From Angiostrongylus vasorum (lineage: Eukaryota; Nematoda; Chromadorea; Rhabditida; Metastrongylidae): 64,000 bases of DNA. The stretch spans positions 1,751,001 through 1,815,000 of the forward strand of contig JADANN010000197.1 of the NCBI GenBank assembly GCA_018806985.1, in the 5' to 3' direction. Each line of letters opens with the position of its first letter. The stretch's first letter is position 1. Positions 23,013-35,559 of this stretch are shown in pieces. The position numbers and the translations under genes are program-made. Under the pieces are notes generated by a model, which was not told the DNA's origin, did not search any database, and saw only the letters and a program-made list of their open reading frames with translations.

Positions 23013-23999
23013 AAAAAGGCTAAATACTAAAGTAACCAGTTTTCCAGTGGTGCTAAACGAACGACTAACGAAATGAGAACAAGGAGCGGTCGAGGCTAGA
23101 GATCGAGGAGGAACGGGGCAATGACCGACCCGATGGCGAACCGTCCAAATAGTCAAACACTCTCGAGAGCAAAGAACACGTGCGCCGGCAGCATAGCTGT
23201 GTGGAAATCTCAACAAACTCCGGCAACACAAAGAAACACACGACTAAAACATAACCTGATTTCTCGGAAACTGCGGGTACTTCCACGACTACTGGAATAT
23301 TTGAGAAGTTACGAATCTCTCAAATTTATAAAGGAGTTCTTGCCGGGTTATATTGACACTCAACGGACGCGCGACATTTTCGCGGTCTTGTCGGACGTCT
23401 AGCTCTAAGCGATGACGGGCATGCTCGTTTTTTGACAATAAAGAATAATTTATCAATAACTAGAGCACTTGAGTAGTCGAGAACATGAGGAGATTGTAGA
23501 AGAGACTTTGATCTATCGTTCTATGAGTGTGAATAGCATGGATGTACGTATTTGCTATGTATTAGAATGATCATCATGCAAACACATTACTGTTCGCCCT
23601 TTGAAGGATTTCGGCAATTTTTATCCCCGAATATCCCATGCATTCACCGTGATTAGTTATGGCGATAAAAAATGAAGTAAAAGTTGGTTGTTAGTCTGAT
23701 TACCAGTCAGTAAACTTATCTGCAGCAAGGTTTTTTAGGTGTATAAAATGGCTTTTCTGCTTTCACCCATCATGCTATGTTCTGCTTCCGATTGGCTATT
23801 GAATGAATGTACATAGTATGAGAAAAAATTCCATAGCCCATTGAAATGAAAATGGGCAGTATGCGTCCAAATCGTCCATGATGTGTCAGCTGTTAATAGA
23901 ACTTTTACAACACGTTCCCTCAATTTTAAACATATCTTTCTGAAATAATTGCAAAAAACCTTAATGTGTTATTTAAATTACTACTATTTTCTGCCCTCC
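23013..23999. other. No gene recognised
   Basis: Slightly GC-richer at 23040-23410 with overlapping ORFs on both strands (23121-23402 plus, 23065-23286 minus) but no motif or splice support. Confidence 0.4.
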
Positions 24000-24371
24000 C
24001 AGCGCTTTACCACCTCAACGTGGCTGGGAGGTGTTCCAGGCTGCGATGTGCAGCGGTGTGATTCATACCACTAGGTGGGTCTCCCAAGCTGAGGAGTCCG
24101 GCGTTTCCACCAGGAAGCCCAGAGTAAACGAATTCCGAATCCATCACCGCCCTGGTATCAAACTGGTCGCATGGTGGCAAATCTTCCACTGATCCACAAG
24201 GGCGGCGACTACCTGTGGTGGTGACGACCTGGGGTAGACTTTGGCCAGGCTGATCTCGGGACTCTGGGGAAACCGCAGTGGCTAAACCAGCAGAACTCTG
24301 AAAATGGAGATTATTCCAGGGGCCTGCACAACCAGTGAGGTGGGCCGTTTGAGTATCCAAGTAAGTAAGTA
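24000..24371 (-). repeat. Repeat family C copy with AAGT tail
   Basis: Full-length inverse copy. The right edge reads CCAGTGAGGTGGGCCGTTTG, then AGTATCCAAGTAAGTAAGTA. The short AAGT iteration resembles the simple-sequence 3' tails of LINE-mobilised SINEs. The other end, AACGTGGCTGGGAGGTGTTC, would then be the 5' side. Confidence 0.75.
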
Positions 24372-25264
24372 TTTTCTGCACACATCAATCACATATTTGA
24401 GTACACCGTTGAGTTCTAAATGAAGTTCGCCTTCTTTAATTACTCCTGTGCTCCAAATATAAGATGAAAAGTGGAAATAACACGTTTCGTAGTCTCAAAA
24501 ATCTTCATCATGATAGAGTTAGGCAAGTTGTACTGGTTGTCAGAGACCTTTTGGCTTTGAGATATATTGGCTTTAGTTTCAATTAATGAGGTCGACCAAA
24601 AGCAGAGATAGGTAGTCTAAACCTGAAAAGGGTTATTAACTTTCTGCTAAATTCATTGAAATCAATGCACGCCTCATGTGCCAACCATGAGACTTTGATA
24701 CAATATTAACAATCTCTTCTGAGATAGCACTAATGAAACGTAAGCTTGCTTAATTTGAACCCAACAGTCATCAGTGTCAGGGAACCGTTCTAATTAAACT
24801 AGTCTGAGTTATCTGAACTGCAGATCGTAGTCTGAGTACTAGGCTAGAACGGAAGCTCCTGGAATGAAACCTAGGAGTCGTTGATTTTCTTTTCGCACTA
24901 TACAGTAAATGACTGATGTATGGTGTTAATTCACAAAAGGAGTAATGGTGGATAGAAAATAGCTGTTTGTTGGAAAGGCAGGATTGAAATTTAGGATATG
25001 AGAGTGTATACTGCATTTTAGAAAACAAATAAGTGGGCTACTGCTTTACTGCCTTACTTCATTTACATGGAGAGGGTTTTTTTCACCAATCTACTTTTAT
25101 TCATCTCTCTGTTTTCCTTGTTATACTTCCGTAGAATGGGAACACGGAGTAATTGGAATACTGTTAGCAACGAAACAACCGAGGGAATGACATTATGTTG
25201 GAGGAAAGGAAAGATCGAGACAATGGAAACAACATTTATGACATGACTGCTTTAAAAGGAGAAA
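24372..25264. other. No gene recognised
   Basis: Unassigned. Confidence 0.4.
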
Positions 25265-25552
25265 GGTTAAGGCTCTCAGCGTTGATCAATCCGTGACGGA
25301 TGCGCCATGCATTCGACGTCATTAAGCATCGTTTGGAGGTGATTGAATGCATATCTGGCCCTTACAATGAGTCGCGGTGGTCTACAGATGTATCGAGCCA
25401 GTGCTGCTATCCTCCCAACAAGTCTGGCACCAATTTGGCGACCCCGGAGGGATGGAAAGCTGGGCGAGCCACGGGCGCGGTTATCGGTCCAACGTGTGTG
25501 TTGCACAGTGCCTCCGACCACTGCGCCACACGCACCCTTGTGACTGCTTGAG
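25265..25552 (-). repeat. SINE family B copy, head on minus strand
   Basis: The minus-strand head (GCGCAGTGGTCGGAGGCACT) is intact. The body (GGTGCCAGACTTGTTGGGAG; GCATTCAATCACCTCCAAAC) and 3' end (GATCAACGCTGAGAGCCTTA) are intact too. The ORFs on both strands over this interval are by-products. Confidence 0.8.
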
Positions 25553-28299
25553 TAATAAAATATTATGTTACAAAACCTCCCCAGACAAGCAAGTTCTCAT
25601 ATTAACAAAACTCCACGTTTCGCGGCCTTTGGAACAACAACGAATATTTACGAGGTTCAAAAATTCTCCGGAGAAACTAGAAGACTACGAGGAAGAGTTA
25701 GCTTCATCTAGAATGGGCTTTTTCCTAGAAAACATAAGCTGTTGAAAAAAGAGAATTATTCTGCTAGTGATAACGCCAGATGCAGTGAGGTTATAGGGGT
25801 AACCTTGACTTCAAGTCCAGACTTCAGATAAATTTGAAAGTTCTGCATTTAAAGTAATTTATATCATTCTAGATTAAATCGCAATCCATAAAGGAAACTG
25901 TTCGTTTTATTAAACTGCATGTTTTTTTCTAACTTCGCTTACCCTTCCTTAGTTTTTCCTTTAATAACAATCGATTTAAGCAGAAAAGATAGTTGAAAGT
26001 GAAGGAATGAAATTTTGTGTACACTATATTTACTACAGTAATAATAGAGGATGTCCAATTGTAAGATCTCTCGAAGAGAAGGCACCTGTCATTGTTGGTG
26101 TTAATTTTCTGTGGTAGTTTTGTATCACATAATAAGAGAACCAGAACAGAAATGATTATGACAACGGAGAATGAATGCTCTTGAACAAAATGAACAGAAA
26201 TTCTTAAATGAACGAATTAGTCAATCCTATTTTCCTTAAGGCCGAGAAGAATTGCGAATTTGGCTAATCCGGGCACTGAACCACATGTTTCACTGCGAGA
26301 TTGTAAAACAGTACGGTAATAAAAAAGTGAAGTGAAAAGAACAAGCTTTTATTCAACTGTAGAGATCTTTTACTGTGTCGTCAGACACTATCTAGAAGAC
26401 CTAGTGACTAGAATTTTCAATGACAAAGGTAAATCATGGTTTTTTTGGACGGTGATAGTACTTGAAATTGACCTTGAGTTACTCATTTCGGCGTAAAAGT
26501 GCACACATTCCAACCTTGTTGCGCTCAAGTTGAGCCTTAACGTTTCTCTAATCGCATTACGGCACTACTATACTTGTTGTATTTACTACGTATATTGTGT
26601 CATTATTACATATACTACTGTATTATACACACTATAGTCATTTATTATACCTACTGGATTATTTATAGCTACTGAACTTCCATGGAAGCATAGTTAACCC
26701 TTTTTAATGGTTTTTATTTCAATGAATGAACGCCAATATGGGCTGAGATCTGTTAACCTGAAATAGAGAACGCGAATGATCTTCACACCCAATGAATTGC
26801 AGTCAATGCATGCTGCTCATTGTGCGTTAAACAGAGGTTATTCCATAGTTGAATGATTTTAGTAAACAGTGTAACAGGAAGAGATGAGACTGTGTTTTAG
26901 TCCTATAGTGAATAATGTGAGACAAGGTGGGGCATAGCGTGCAGTAAACATTCTCGTGAAGGGATTACGTTTGGGATTAACTCATCAAGATAACGGTGCA
27001 CACGGTGTGACGGAATAACAATACTACATAGAAGTGCAACGAAGCGAACAGAGAGGGCAATGAAAGGCTACGAGGTATGAGACTGTAGTTGGGTGAGAAA
27101 CTGCAATGGAGGGGGTTTATGCAGTATTTGTGAGATGATGAACTGATTTTTTTTTCTTTCCAGAACCGTATTCGGCTGGTAGGGTTCGTTCTCAAATGGG
27201 TATTCATAACGGAAAAATAAGAATTGTAAGCTGAATTGGACTAAAGGGAAATGTGAAATTTCCGCCTAATTGAATGAAGAGTTTGATCCCATCAATGACT
27301 GTTTTTGGATGTCCTCCTAGGCAATTACTTTTCCCAACTGATATTTCACTTTCGCATCTGACTGTCATTATTAAAGAGATTTCGAGTTCTTAAGGAAGGA
27401 AAATTATAACGTAAATGAGTCATTTAAAACAAATTGGGACGACTTATCCACAATGGAGTGTAAACATTTCGAAAGAATTTCCCATCTTCCCATGAAAATT
27501 ATTACTACTGTTCCCAGTGGTTACTATTACTATACACTGAACTAGACACCCAGTTGCTAATAAGGGTGAAAAGGAATCTATAGCCACTGTTCATCTTCCA
27601 AATATTGTTACCTCAGTCCAAAAGATCAAGGCCCATCTGGATCATTCATCATCTGGAGCTAAGAGTTCAGCAGTATGACTAAGGTTGCGGCAAAAAATTC
27701 GACTACGAGCGTCATACAGCACTGGTAGTAACGATTGGGAATGACATGTCACTGCAGTTTGAGGGATCCGAGGATAAAAAAAACCTGTCAGTCCTGTTAA
27801 CTAATAGTTCAGCAGAAAAATATGCCGATATTTCCACATCAACTAGAGAATATCCGCAAAATTTCTGTCTTATATTCCTATTAGCTTCGCGAACGACCTC
27901 CCACTGCTTCCTTGCTCTACAGGAAAACGAACTTATGTAAGGAGCAAAATCAGAAATCAAGCATTCAGACCGAGTTTATTCAAACTAAAATAAGAAAATT
28001 TCCTATCTGATGGTTATTTCTTCACACCAAATGTTGCCATGTTCCCTATAAATTCCCGCGGTATGCCTCACATATCATTAGTTCATAAGAGTTGACATAT
28101 AGAATTTTATTATCGAATAAGGATTACTGTAGCAGCTTATCACAATTCATCTCATTCCTAAGTAGAGTGAACATATTTATTTATGCATTTGCCTTAACGA
28201 CAGTGATGTTTATGGTTTTTACTACTATTCTTTCACTGCAAAAGAAAAACGAAAGAATAAACGCAATGAATTAACGTGAAAGGATAAAGGATAAAACTC
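25553..28299. other. No gene recognised; AT-rich patch
   Basis: 2.7 kb without repeats from the named families. 26540-26680 is a TA-rich irregular array of TATTATAC, TACTGTAT and similar units. ORFs at 26977-27207 (minus) and 27712-27960 (both strands) show no recognisable domains. Confidence 0.4.
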
Positions 28300-28570
28300 T
28301 AGGCGTTGAATTATCCCTGAGGGATGCGCCATGCATTCGACTTCATTAAGTATCGTTGGAGATGATTGAATGCATTTCTGGCCTTTACAATGACTCGCGG
28401 TAGCCTACCGATGTATAGAGCCAGTACTGCTATCTTCCTAGACAAGTGGTACCAATTTACCGATTTCGGATGGATGAAAGGCTTGGTGGGCCATGTGTGC
28501 AAAGATCGATACCACGTGTGTGTCGCAGTGGCGCTTCCAACCACTGCGCCACATGCATCCTCTTGAATTA
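28300..28570 (-). repeat. SINE family B copy, head on minus strand
   Basis: The head on the minus strand reads TGGCGCAGTGGTTGGAAGCG (box A-like). The body runs through GGTACCACTTGTCTAGGAAG and GCATTCAATCATCTCCAACG. The box B segment is more diverged than in other copies. Confidence 0.75.
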
Positions 28571-29934
28571 ACGTATTTACAGCAATCATCATCAACCACA
28601 GTCAACAAGAACAGTCACAGTAAGCTTGCGAAAATAATGAACACAGTGGGGACCAAGAAGCTTAGTGCAACTTCTAAAGTAACTTCTAGTGGCAGTGTTA
28701 ACTGGCAGCAGTGCATAACGAGGAACGGTTCCTATTGAATCGCTAGTGCTTTTCATACGTTATAATATCTGTGGTTTGTTGCGAACATTTAAGATTAAGT
28801 GTCGTTTTCTTTCTAACTAAGTGAAGTCGTTCATTCATAAAGTCATTCGATTTTTTTTCTTACGTCAATGTTTCGAGTGTTAAAGTAAGGCTAGACTTTC
28901 TATCACTCAACTGTATCGTACGTCATAGCCAGAGGGAACAGAATATGTGCTGGATACACGAAGAAAAAAAGCAAGGTTAGTAAAAATTCTGCCCGAAAAA
29001 CACGAGCGAAAACAGGATGTTTTCGTTCTTGAAAAATGTTCCTTAAAGTTAATAATATTCAATAAAGGTAATAAAAAGGAAGAATCGTCGTTTTGAGAGT
29101 GATCATTTCCCAGTCAGCCAAATCAGAGTGCGGATATGGAAGTCGCAGAGGGTGTAGTTCTGGGCGCCGAACTTGTTCCCTCCACCGCTACGAACCGGCG
29201 TGATGTGTCATTCATTCCAAATAGCTATCGAATCATAATGGGCGACTCTTATCAGCTTTTTTGAATAGAGGATACCAATAGAAGCCATCTATGTAGAAGT
29301 GGAGGTTTTTCAGGACTTATGTGGGAGTTTTGTTAAAGCCAACTATTTAATCCTTAACATTTATAATTCGATATGAGTTTGTTTCCACACGCTTGAGTAA
29401 TATGAGATTAATTGGCATGAAATGATTTCAAATGTTTTTTTTATCCAGTTATTTATACGAGCACACAGAGATTCTTCTCTATATTTTTTTGTTTCCAGAT
29501 GGATTTTCGTCTAACAGTAGACCAGTGTGCTAAGTGACGGGCCAGAAAAACTATTCTCTTACCACTTAATACTGTGAAAGAAAAAACTGTTTCTGCATAA
29601 GTTGGTCCACTGAGCCACAGAAATGGGCAAAAATGGCAAGGGATCTGTACATCAGGATTTATGCAGCGATTAATTACATTTTGTAACGACAGAGAAGCTT
29701 GTAGACTGTTACTAGCGAAGAAAAAAAATAAATTACGAGTAGGTGTGGGTAAATGGATAGGTAGGAGTTGAGTTTAGCTTACATGCGAGGTTTAGGGTTC
29801 GATTAGGTAAGGTAACCACACGAATTTAGGTGCCAGATTTATGATATTACCATTATTTCGGAATTATCACGAAATGACCTCTCAATAGATGCTGTTATAA
29901 GGTGTTAATAGAACATAACTTGCGTTATCTTTTT
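28571..29934. other. No gene recognised
   Basis: Unassigned; no splice-flanked coding segment noticed. Confidence 0.4.
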
Positions 29935-30305
29935 TATTTGTTCTCTTTTTTTTTAATTTTACATGGTTCGTCATCACGTCTATTGCACGGATTCCAGCTC
30001 TTGCTGCATGCTCATCGTTTCCTCGCATCCAGCATCCACAATGGTGATCATATATCATGCGAGCTATTTCAGCTGCTACTTGAGGATTCCTTCTTCTCTT
30101 TGAATGGTGCAGAATGCTGGCCGGGCTGATTCTTCATGCAATTTTGAAGATAGCCAGGCTAAGGCGTTCCCAAGTGGAGTGGCGGACAGCGTTGGGCCGG
30201 CGATCAAAGTGGAAGCTTTGGTTCTTGGTCGACAGCATCATAACCACTGCGATATCCCCGCCCCATCTGCATTATCTATACCGTATAATCATTGGTATCA
30301 CCTAG
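29935..30305 (-). repeat. SINE family D copy abutting an RTE 3' end
   Basis: On the minus strand a tRNA-like head (ATATCGCAGTGGTTATGATG) is followed by a D body that includes GTGGATGCTGGATGCGAGGA. The copy ends in GTAAAATT and an A-run (plus-strand T-run at 29944-29955). The head starts within about 40 bp of the last RTE codons, in the same orientation. Confidence 0.7.
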
Positions 30306-33134
30306 AGCCCCGCTGATCATCGAGTGACTCGAGCGGGCGCGAGTAAATCCTCCATTTTTCCCTTTCGCGTGCAAAAGTAGTCCAGTGTGTTCTGCTCGCT
30401 TTAGGGATTCGTCGAGCATCATATCTTTCTTCTAGGGCTCTTCGTGAAGAACTCTGACCATCGGGTCGGTGGTCTTCCTGCAGTACGTATGACATCCCGA
30501 GGAACCCAGTCACTAGCGGCTCTTGTCCATGTTGTCATTCATACGCATTACGCCTCCGGCACCCCTATCTTCGACTGTTTGGAGTACAGAACAGCATCTT
30601 TGATTTTTTGATCGTTGACGCAGGTCGGAGCTTCGGATCCCATCCCTTACTTGTGTGCAACGTTCCATAACGCTGAGTGATGATCTTTCATCCTGCTTAC
30701 GCAGCGACCATGTTTCTGACGCATACGTTAGGGGCAGGAAGTACCGTTGAGTCGAAAAGGTGGGCACGAAGTCGGGTGTTCTTTGTTCTCTTTACTACAC
30801 CCCCCATGTTCTTGAAAGCTCCCCAATCCGCTCGTTTCCTTCTGCTCAGCTCTAGAGCTAAGTCGTTCACAATATTGATTTCTCGACTTAGATAGAGATA
30901 AGTGGAGCATTCGGAGATATTCGTTCCGTTGAGCATGAATGGGGCATGCGAAACCAATCCGTTCTTCAAGAACATCGTTTTTGTGAGATTTAGTCGAAAA
31001 CCAATCTTTCCACAGGCTTTATCAAAGTCGACGAGCATACGTTCCGCTTGGCTAATGTTTGGTGTTATAAGGACCATGCCATCAGCAAAGCGAAGATAAT
31101 GTAACTGCCGAGCATCGATTTTCACTCCCATATTATCCCATTCCAATGTTCGCATGACGTTCTGGAGGGTGGCGGTAAATAATTTTGGCGAGATGGTATC
31201 GTCTTGCCTAACTTGTAGAATGGTGATATCTCTGTTGTGAAATTCTTGTACAGCTCACGAAGAATCTTTATGTACCGAGTAGGGACTCCTTGACTATCAA
31301 GGGTTTCCATGACTGCTTCTATCTATTTGAATCAAAGGCCTTTTGTAAATCGATGAAAGTGAGACAGAGCGGTCTTTTTGCACTCTCGCAATACTTTAAT
31401 GAGCCTTGTTATCGTATCGATGTGGTCCATAGTACTAAATCCTTTTCGAAACCCTGCTTGCTCACATGGCTGTGCTTCGTCCAACGTTCTGTCAGTCCTG
31501 TTTAGCATGATTCGAGTGAAAAGTTTGTAGACGACAGACAGCAAGCAGATTGGGCGATAGTTGCCGATATCGCGTAGGTCACCATTTCAGACAGGTAACG
31601 TGTGAAGAGCCCTAGCCAGTATGTTTACGAGGACTGGTGGAAGGTTCTTCTGGTGTTCTGGCCTTATCCTATCCAGACCTGGTGCTGTTCAATTTTTCAC
31701 CGCCGAAATGTCATTTCAGATTTGGGAAGGGGAGAACTGGTGGTACAACATATCCATCCTCCTTTGTTTCATAAGACGGAAGGTGGACGTAGCCAACGTA
31801 GCCATCGAAGACATCTGAGTAGTATTCGTGAATGATTTTCTCCATTGCCTTTCTGGGCACCGTAAGTGTTCCGTCTGGGCGTCGGAGTGCAATCATCTTG
31901 GTCTCATTGGCGAAGCTTCGGTGGGCTTTGCGAATGCTTTTCCCAGCCTCTGCAGCTTCGACCATTACTGGTGCTCTTCTCTTTTTAAGATCTTCTTTTA
32001 TCGCCTGTCTGCATTGTTTTGCAAGTTCGGACGTTAGTTCGCGGTTGCCTGCAGCTCGTGCCGTTCCACGCTAGTGCGAACTCTCAGCTTTCATAGCGCC
32101 AACGTGAAGATGTTGAAGGAGCCGATCGTATTCCTCGTCGATGTTATCGAGATCGGCATCTTCCCAACAGCCGACTAATGGATTGAATAAGTCCCAGTTT
32201 ACGGTGGGTCTAGGACTTCGGTTTTTGAATTTGGCGGCTTTTTGTCCTTTCCGCGAGAAATAGAATCTTGCACAGATGAGACGGTGGTCTGATCCCGTGT
32301 AGAATTTTGGGACAACAGCGACATCGGTGAGGCAAAACCTTCGATTTACTATGATGTGGTCTATTTCGTTATGCTACGCGCCATTGGGAGACTGCCACGT
32401 CCAGCGTTGAAGCTGGGGCATCTGGAATTGCGAGCTGTCATGGATGGTCCCGATCGCCATGATAAACTCAGAAAGTCTCTCACCCTGTTCGTTCCATTCC
32501 AATCCGTGGGTCCCAATGTGACGTTCTTCAGACGTTCTCCTGGATCCAGTCTTGGCGTTGAAATTTCCAATGATGACCTTGAGAAATGCATGGTCTTCTC
32601 TGTAGAACTTCTCCAAGTCCATATAGAACGGTTCGACTTCTTCTTCGTCATAGTTTGATGTCGGCGCGTAAACGACGAAGATTGTCAAAGCCGGTGTTGA
32701 TCCACATCTTTTTAATCGTAAACGTCCGATTCGGGTTGTAATTTGTTCGAATGAATCGATGTTCGTGGACAAACTCGTGTTGACAAGAACGGCGACGCCA
32801 CCGACTCCTCTACTGTCGCATGTTCCGAGAAACAGTTCTTCTAGGTGTCATAGACGGCGTTGAATGGGTGGCGTCGTCTCCTCTCGGCCAGGCCGATGAC
32901 GTCGTACCTTGGTCTTCTTGCTTGCATAAGCAAGTCTTCTATCCAGGACTCGGATGCAAGTGTACGTGCATTGTAGGTACAGATCGTCACCATAGTTCTT
33001 TGTAATCGAACCAGCTTCCATTGGCCCTGAGATTTTAGCAGCCTCTCCGTACTTGTCCTACACAACGCTGCCAAAGTGGAGGCCCTTTTGGGGTCAGGGG
33101 GAACGAGGCCCTTTTTTTTAACTGTGTTTAGCAT
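30306..33134 (-). pseudogene. RTE ORF2-like polyprotein pseudogene (endonuclease + reverse transcriptase)
   Basis: Read 5' to 3' on the minus strand, the endonuclease has [39 protein letters not shown] and EIDHIIVN, and then an SDHR motif in YTGSDHR. The family has GDFNAK, so the Asp is changed to Asn. A stop (TAG) precedes HNEIDH. The reverse transcriptase shows RPI-LLSVVYKLFTRIMLNR, QAGFRKGFSTMDHI, motif A FIDLQKAFDS (in a shifted frame near 31345) and motif C as RFADGMVLI. The catalytic FADD is therefore FADG. The C-terminus has TYASETWSLRKQDER and RTHWTTFARER. Substituted active-site residues in both domains plus frameshifts make it inactive. It was formerly the source of its own cDNA synthesis by target-primed reverse transcription. 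Confidence 0.9.
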
Positions 33135-33345
33135 TTTTTGATACCCACGTATAGCTTGCTGTGCTCTGAACGTGGGGGCTGGGTATACTCACGACTAGCT
33201 TGCCAGTCTCTCCCAGAGTGGACATGGAACTTATTTGTTGGAGGCGGCTGCTAACCGCCTTCCATACCTTATCACTTGATTGCAGGCTTTTGGCCGAATT
33301 GACTCGTAGAATACAATCGGCATAAACGAGGACGCACCCACACAC
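30306..33345 (-). mobile_element. RTE-type non-LTR retrotransposon, near full length, inactive
   Basis: Minus-strand LINE. A 5' leader (about 33130-33345) contains GGCCAAAAGCCTGCAATCAA, which is also found at the start of the remnant at 56735. An apurinic-like endonuclease domain follows (about 33040-32240), then a linker (about 32180-31700), a reverse transcriptase (about 31560-30850) and a C-terminal region (about 30770-30300). The segments fall in several frames. This copy is far better preserved than the plus-strand copies at 42170 and 56735. It ends beside a SINE D. Confidence 0.9.
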
Positions 33346-33838
33346 GCATGCATGAATACGCCTAGCAAATACAGAAAGTATGTGCCAAATCGGCGCAGCA
33401 GAAACAGGTAGTCCATCCCCCTGGATCCATCTGCGTCTGAGGGAAGCAAAGGTCGCTTTTGGTTCGCGATTAATCCATTATCCGCCACCTGGAGGCGCGC
33501 CACGTAGCCTCGCGACTAACCGGCTCGAGATCCCTCATATGAAGGAGATCCGTGGTACCTTATAATGGTACAGGTATAATGGACATGGGAATAACCGCGT
33601 GTTGAAAATGGTGACGTCGATTGCAGCTTCAGGTTGACTGGGTTCGATGACGATTTGTGCTCCTCAGATCATTATCGTTGACAAGTGATTTCTGAAAGCA
33701 CCGTTAGAGCAAAAAAAATTGACAAACGAAGAAATGAAACCGTTACAATGGTTCTGTGTACACTTCAGGGTATGTCCGCAATGTCTGATGTTCTACGTTT
33801 AATATCCTTTGTGGCGCTCGGGGAAGTGCCTTGTAACA
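33346..33838. other. Possible RTE 5' leader or flank
   Basis: Continues upstream of the RTE on the minus strand without a clear boundary; the segment 33470-33560 (CCACCTGGAGGCGCGCCACG) is GC-rich. No gene seen. Confidence 0.35.
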
Positions 33839-34210
33839 GTGTTAACTTCTTACTTACTGCCTATTACAATCTCTCATAGTAGGGTATTACGTGTGATACA
33901 ACCGTAATGATGCTGAGATATTGCAAAACTCCGGACCGCAGGTTTCGACTACAGCCACAGCTTAACTGGGTCCCTTGCCGATTTGGGATCCCTAGATCAA
34001 TCCCGCTGACGGGTGGTTGCTAATGGCGCTGATCGCTAGAACTAGCTGAGAGACAGGCGAAACGAAGGACCCGCATGGTGTGGTGGTGAACGCGGTTGCC
34101 CCCGGAAAGGGTAACAGCGCGTTTGCTCCCCACCGCAGACACCTGCGGTTCCGAGTTTTACAAATATCTCAGCATCATTGTGGTTGTATCATGTAACATC
34201 GCGAATGGCC
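33839..34210. repeat. Two SINE A copies in head-to-head inverted arrangement
   Basis: 33845-33945 is a minus-oriented A tail/body (ATGATGCTGAGATATTGCAA; ACTCCGGACCGCAGG). 33960-34210 is a plus-oriented, nearly complete A copy (leader GCTTAACTGGGTCCCTTGCC, head GTGTGGTGGTGAACGCGGTT, body TCTCAGCATCATTGTGGTTG). The complementary bodies flank the head, so a transcript could fold back on itself. Confidence 0.75.
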
Positions 34211-34974
34211 AGCTGGAGACACTCTCGCAAGAGGGTGAACCGTAGCACACAGGTGTAAGAAAAATCACAACCATATTAGATTATTAGACGGCTCGTCATC
34301 ATACGATGTCTGGTCCCTAGCACTTTTATTTGTTTTCTTGTCTCTCAGCGATCAAACATAGAATAGGAAAGGTTCTTGTTTACATTCGACGGCGTCTTAA
34401 AGACCTGTGTTCACCTCTCATCACTGTGTTCTGGTTGGTTGTGGTTCTCCGAAGAGTTCCAGGATACGCGACCTAGGCCATTTCTTATCGCATTCGGAAA
34501 TTAGTGCAGGTGTTGCAATCCCACTTTTCATGTATATGCTTTAGTAACAATTTTACTTTCTAATTTTGCGCCACTGCATCAATGCATGGTTTACTTTACA
34601 CACTTTTACTTCGTATAGTTGAATTATAAAACAAAGTGTATTATTGATAAGTTCTTCTGGGTAGAAATTAAGGAAAACTGGAATCTCACGTAATTTGCTC
34701 CCGGGAATTCAAACTTGGATCGCGTATTCCGAACAAGTAAATCGGTCTGCACCTCAAACAGTAGCTTGCTCTTCCGAATCGTAGGCTTGCTGCCTTACGA
34801 AAAGGATTCTTCTGCAATGATAATCTATCTTTGGGAAATTTCAGTTCGAATTCCTGTGCTTCATTGATTGTTATTAGTTCCACAAGTTTTAACAAAATGT
34901 AGATCGGATTGTGAAGACTTTAACATGAACTAATGACAAAGATCGTCTTCCATTATCCAAAAATCCGATTCATA
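34211..34974. other. No gene recognised
   Basis: Unassigned. Confidence 0.4.
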
Positions 34975-35252
34975 TCAAGTGGTTGAGGCGCATGTCGCTC
35001 AGTGGCCGGAGTCGCCCTGCAATACACATGAGATCCACTCCCACGCCCCTGGCCCACCAAACCTTCCATCCCTCCGGGGTGGACAAATTGGTACCAGACG
35101 TGTCTGGGAGGATAGCAGCACTGGCTCGATATATCGGTAGGCCACCGCGAGTCATTGTAAAGGCCAGATATGCATTCAATCACCTCCAAATGATGCTTAA
35201 TGAAGTAGAATGCATGACGCACCCCTAAGGGATTGATCAACGCCGAGAGCTT
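34975..35252 (+). repeat. SINE family B copy, full length
   Basis: Box A-like GTCGCTCAGTGGCCGGAGTC, box B-like TGAGATCCACTCCCACGCCC, core CCAGACGTGTCTGGGAGGAT, then GCGAGTCATTGTAAAGGCCA and GATCAACGCCGAGAGCTTCA. It ends in TCCTTTTTATTT. The best plus-strand reference copy for the family. Confidence 0.85.
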
Positions 35253-35559
35253 CATCCTTTTTATTTATGGAGTGGATGATGGACATTATTTGATAATCTT
35301 AAGAATGAAGGGCTCGTTTTGCAGAAATTCAACCGTTTGCTCAAAATGAGCATCTTTAGTGACTTGTCTCAAAAAATCTTATAATATGTGTAACAGACCA
35401 CAGTGGAAAACTAGCGCTCTACTATCGGCACTTTTCTTCTTGCGCATTACACGGTTCCGTAATCCTCATTTCAACTGATCTGAAATCGACAATGGAATCG
35501 AACGCTTCTATGACGTTCGTTTATGGTATATAACTGCCATTGGTTCTACCACGTGTTTA
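35253..35559. other. No gene recognised
   Basis: Unassigned. Confidence 0.4.

Noticed and set aside
32356..32658. 100-codon plus-strand ORF
   Set aside because: Shadow of the RTE endonuclease on the minus strand, where the motifs are found.
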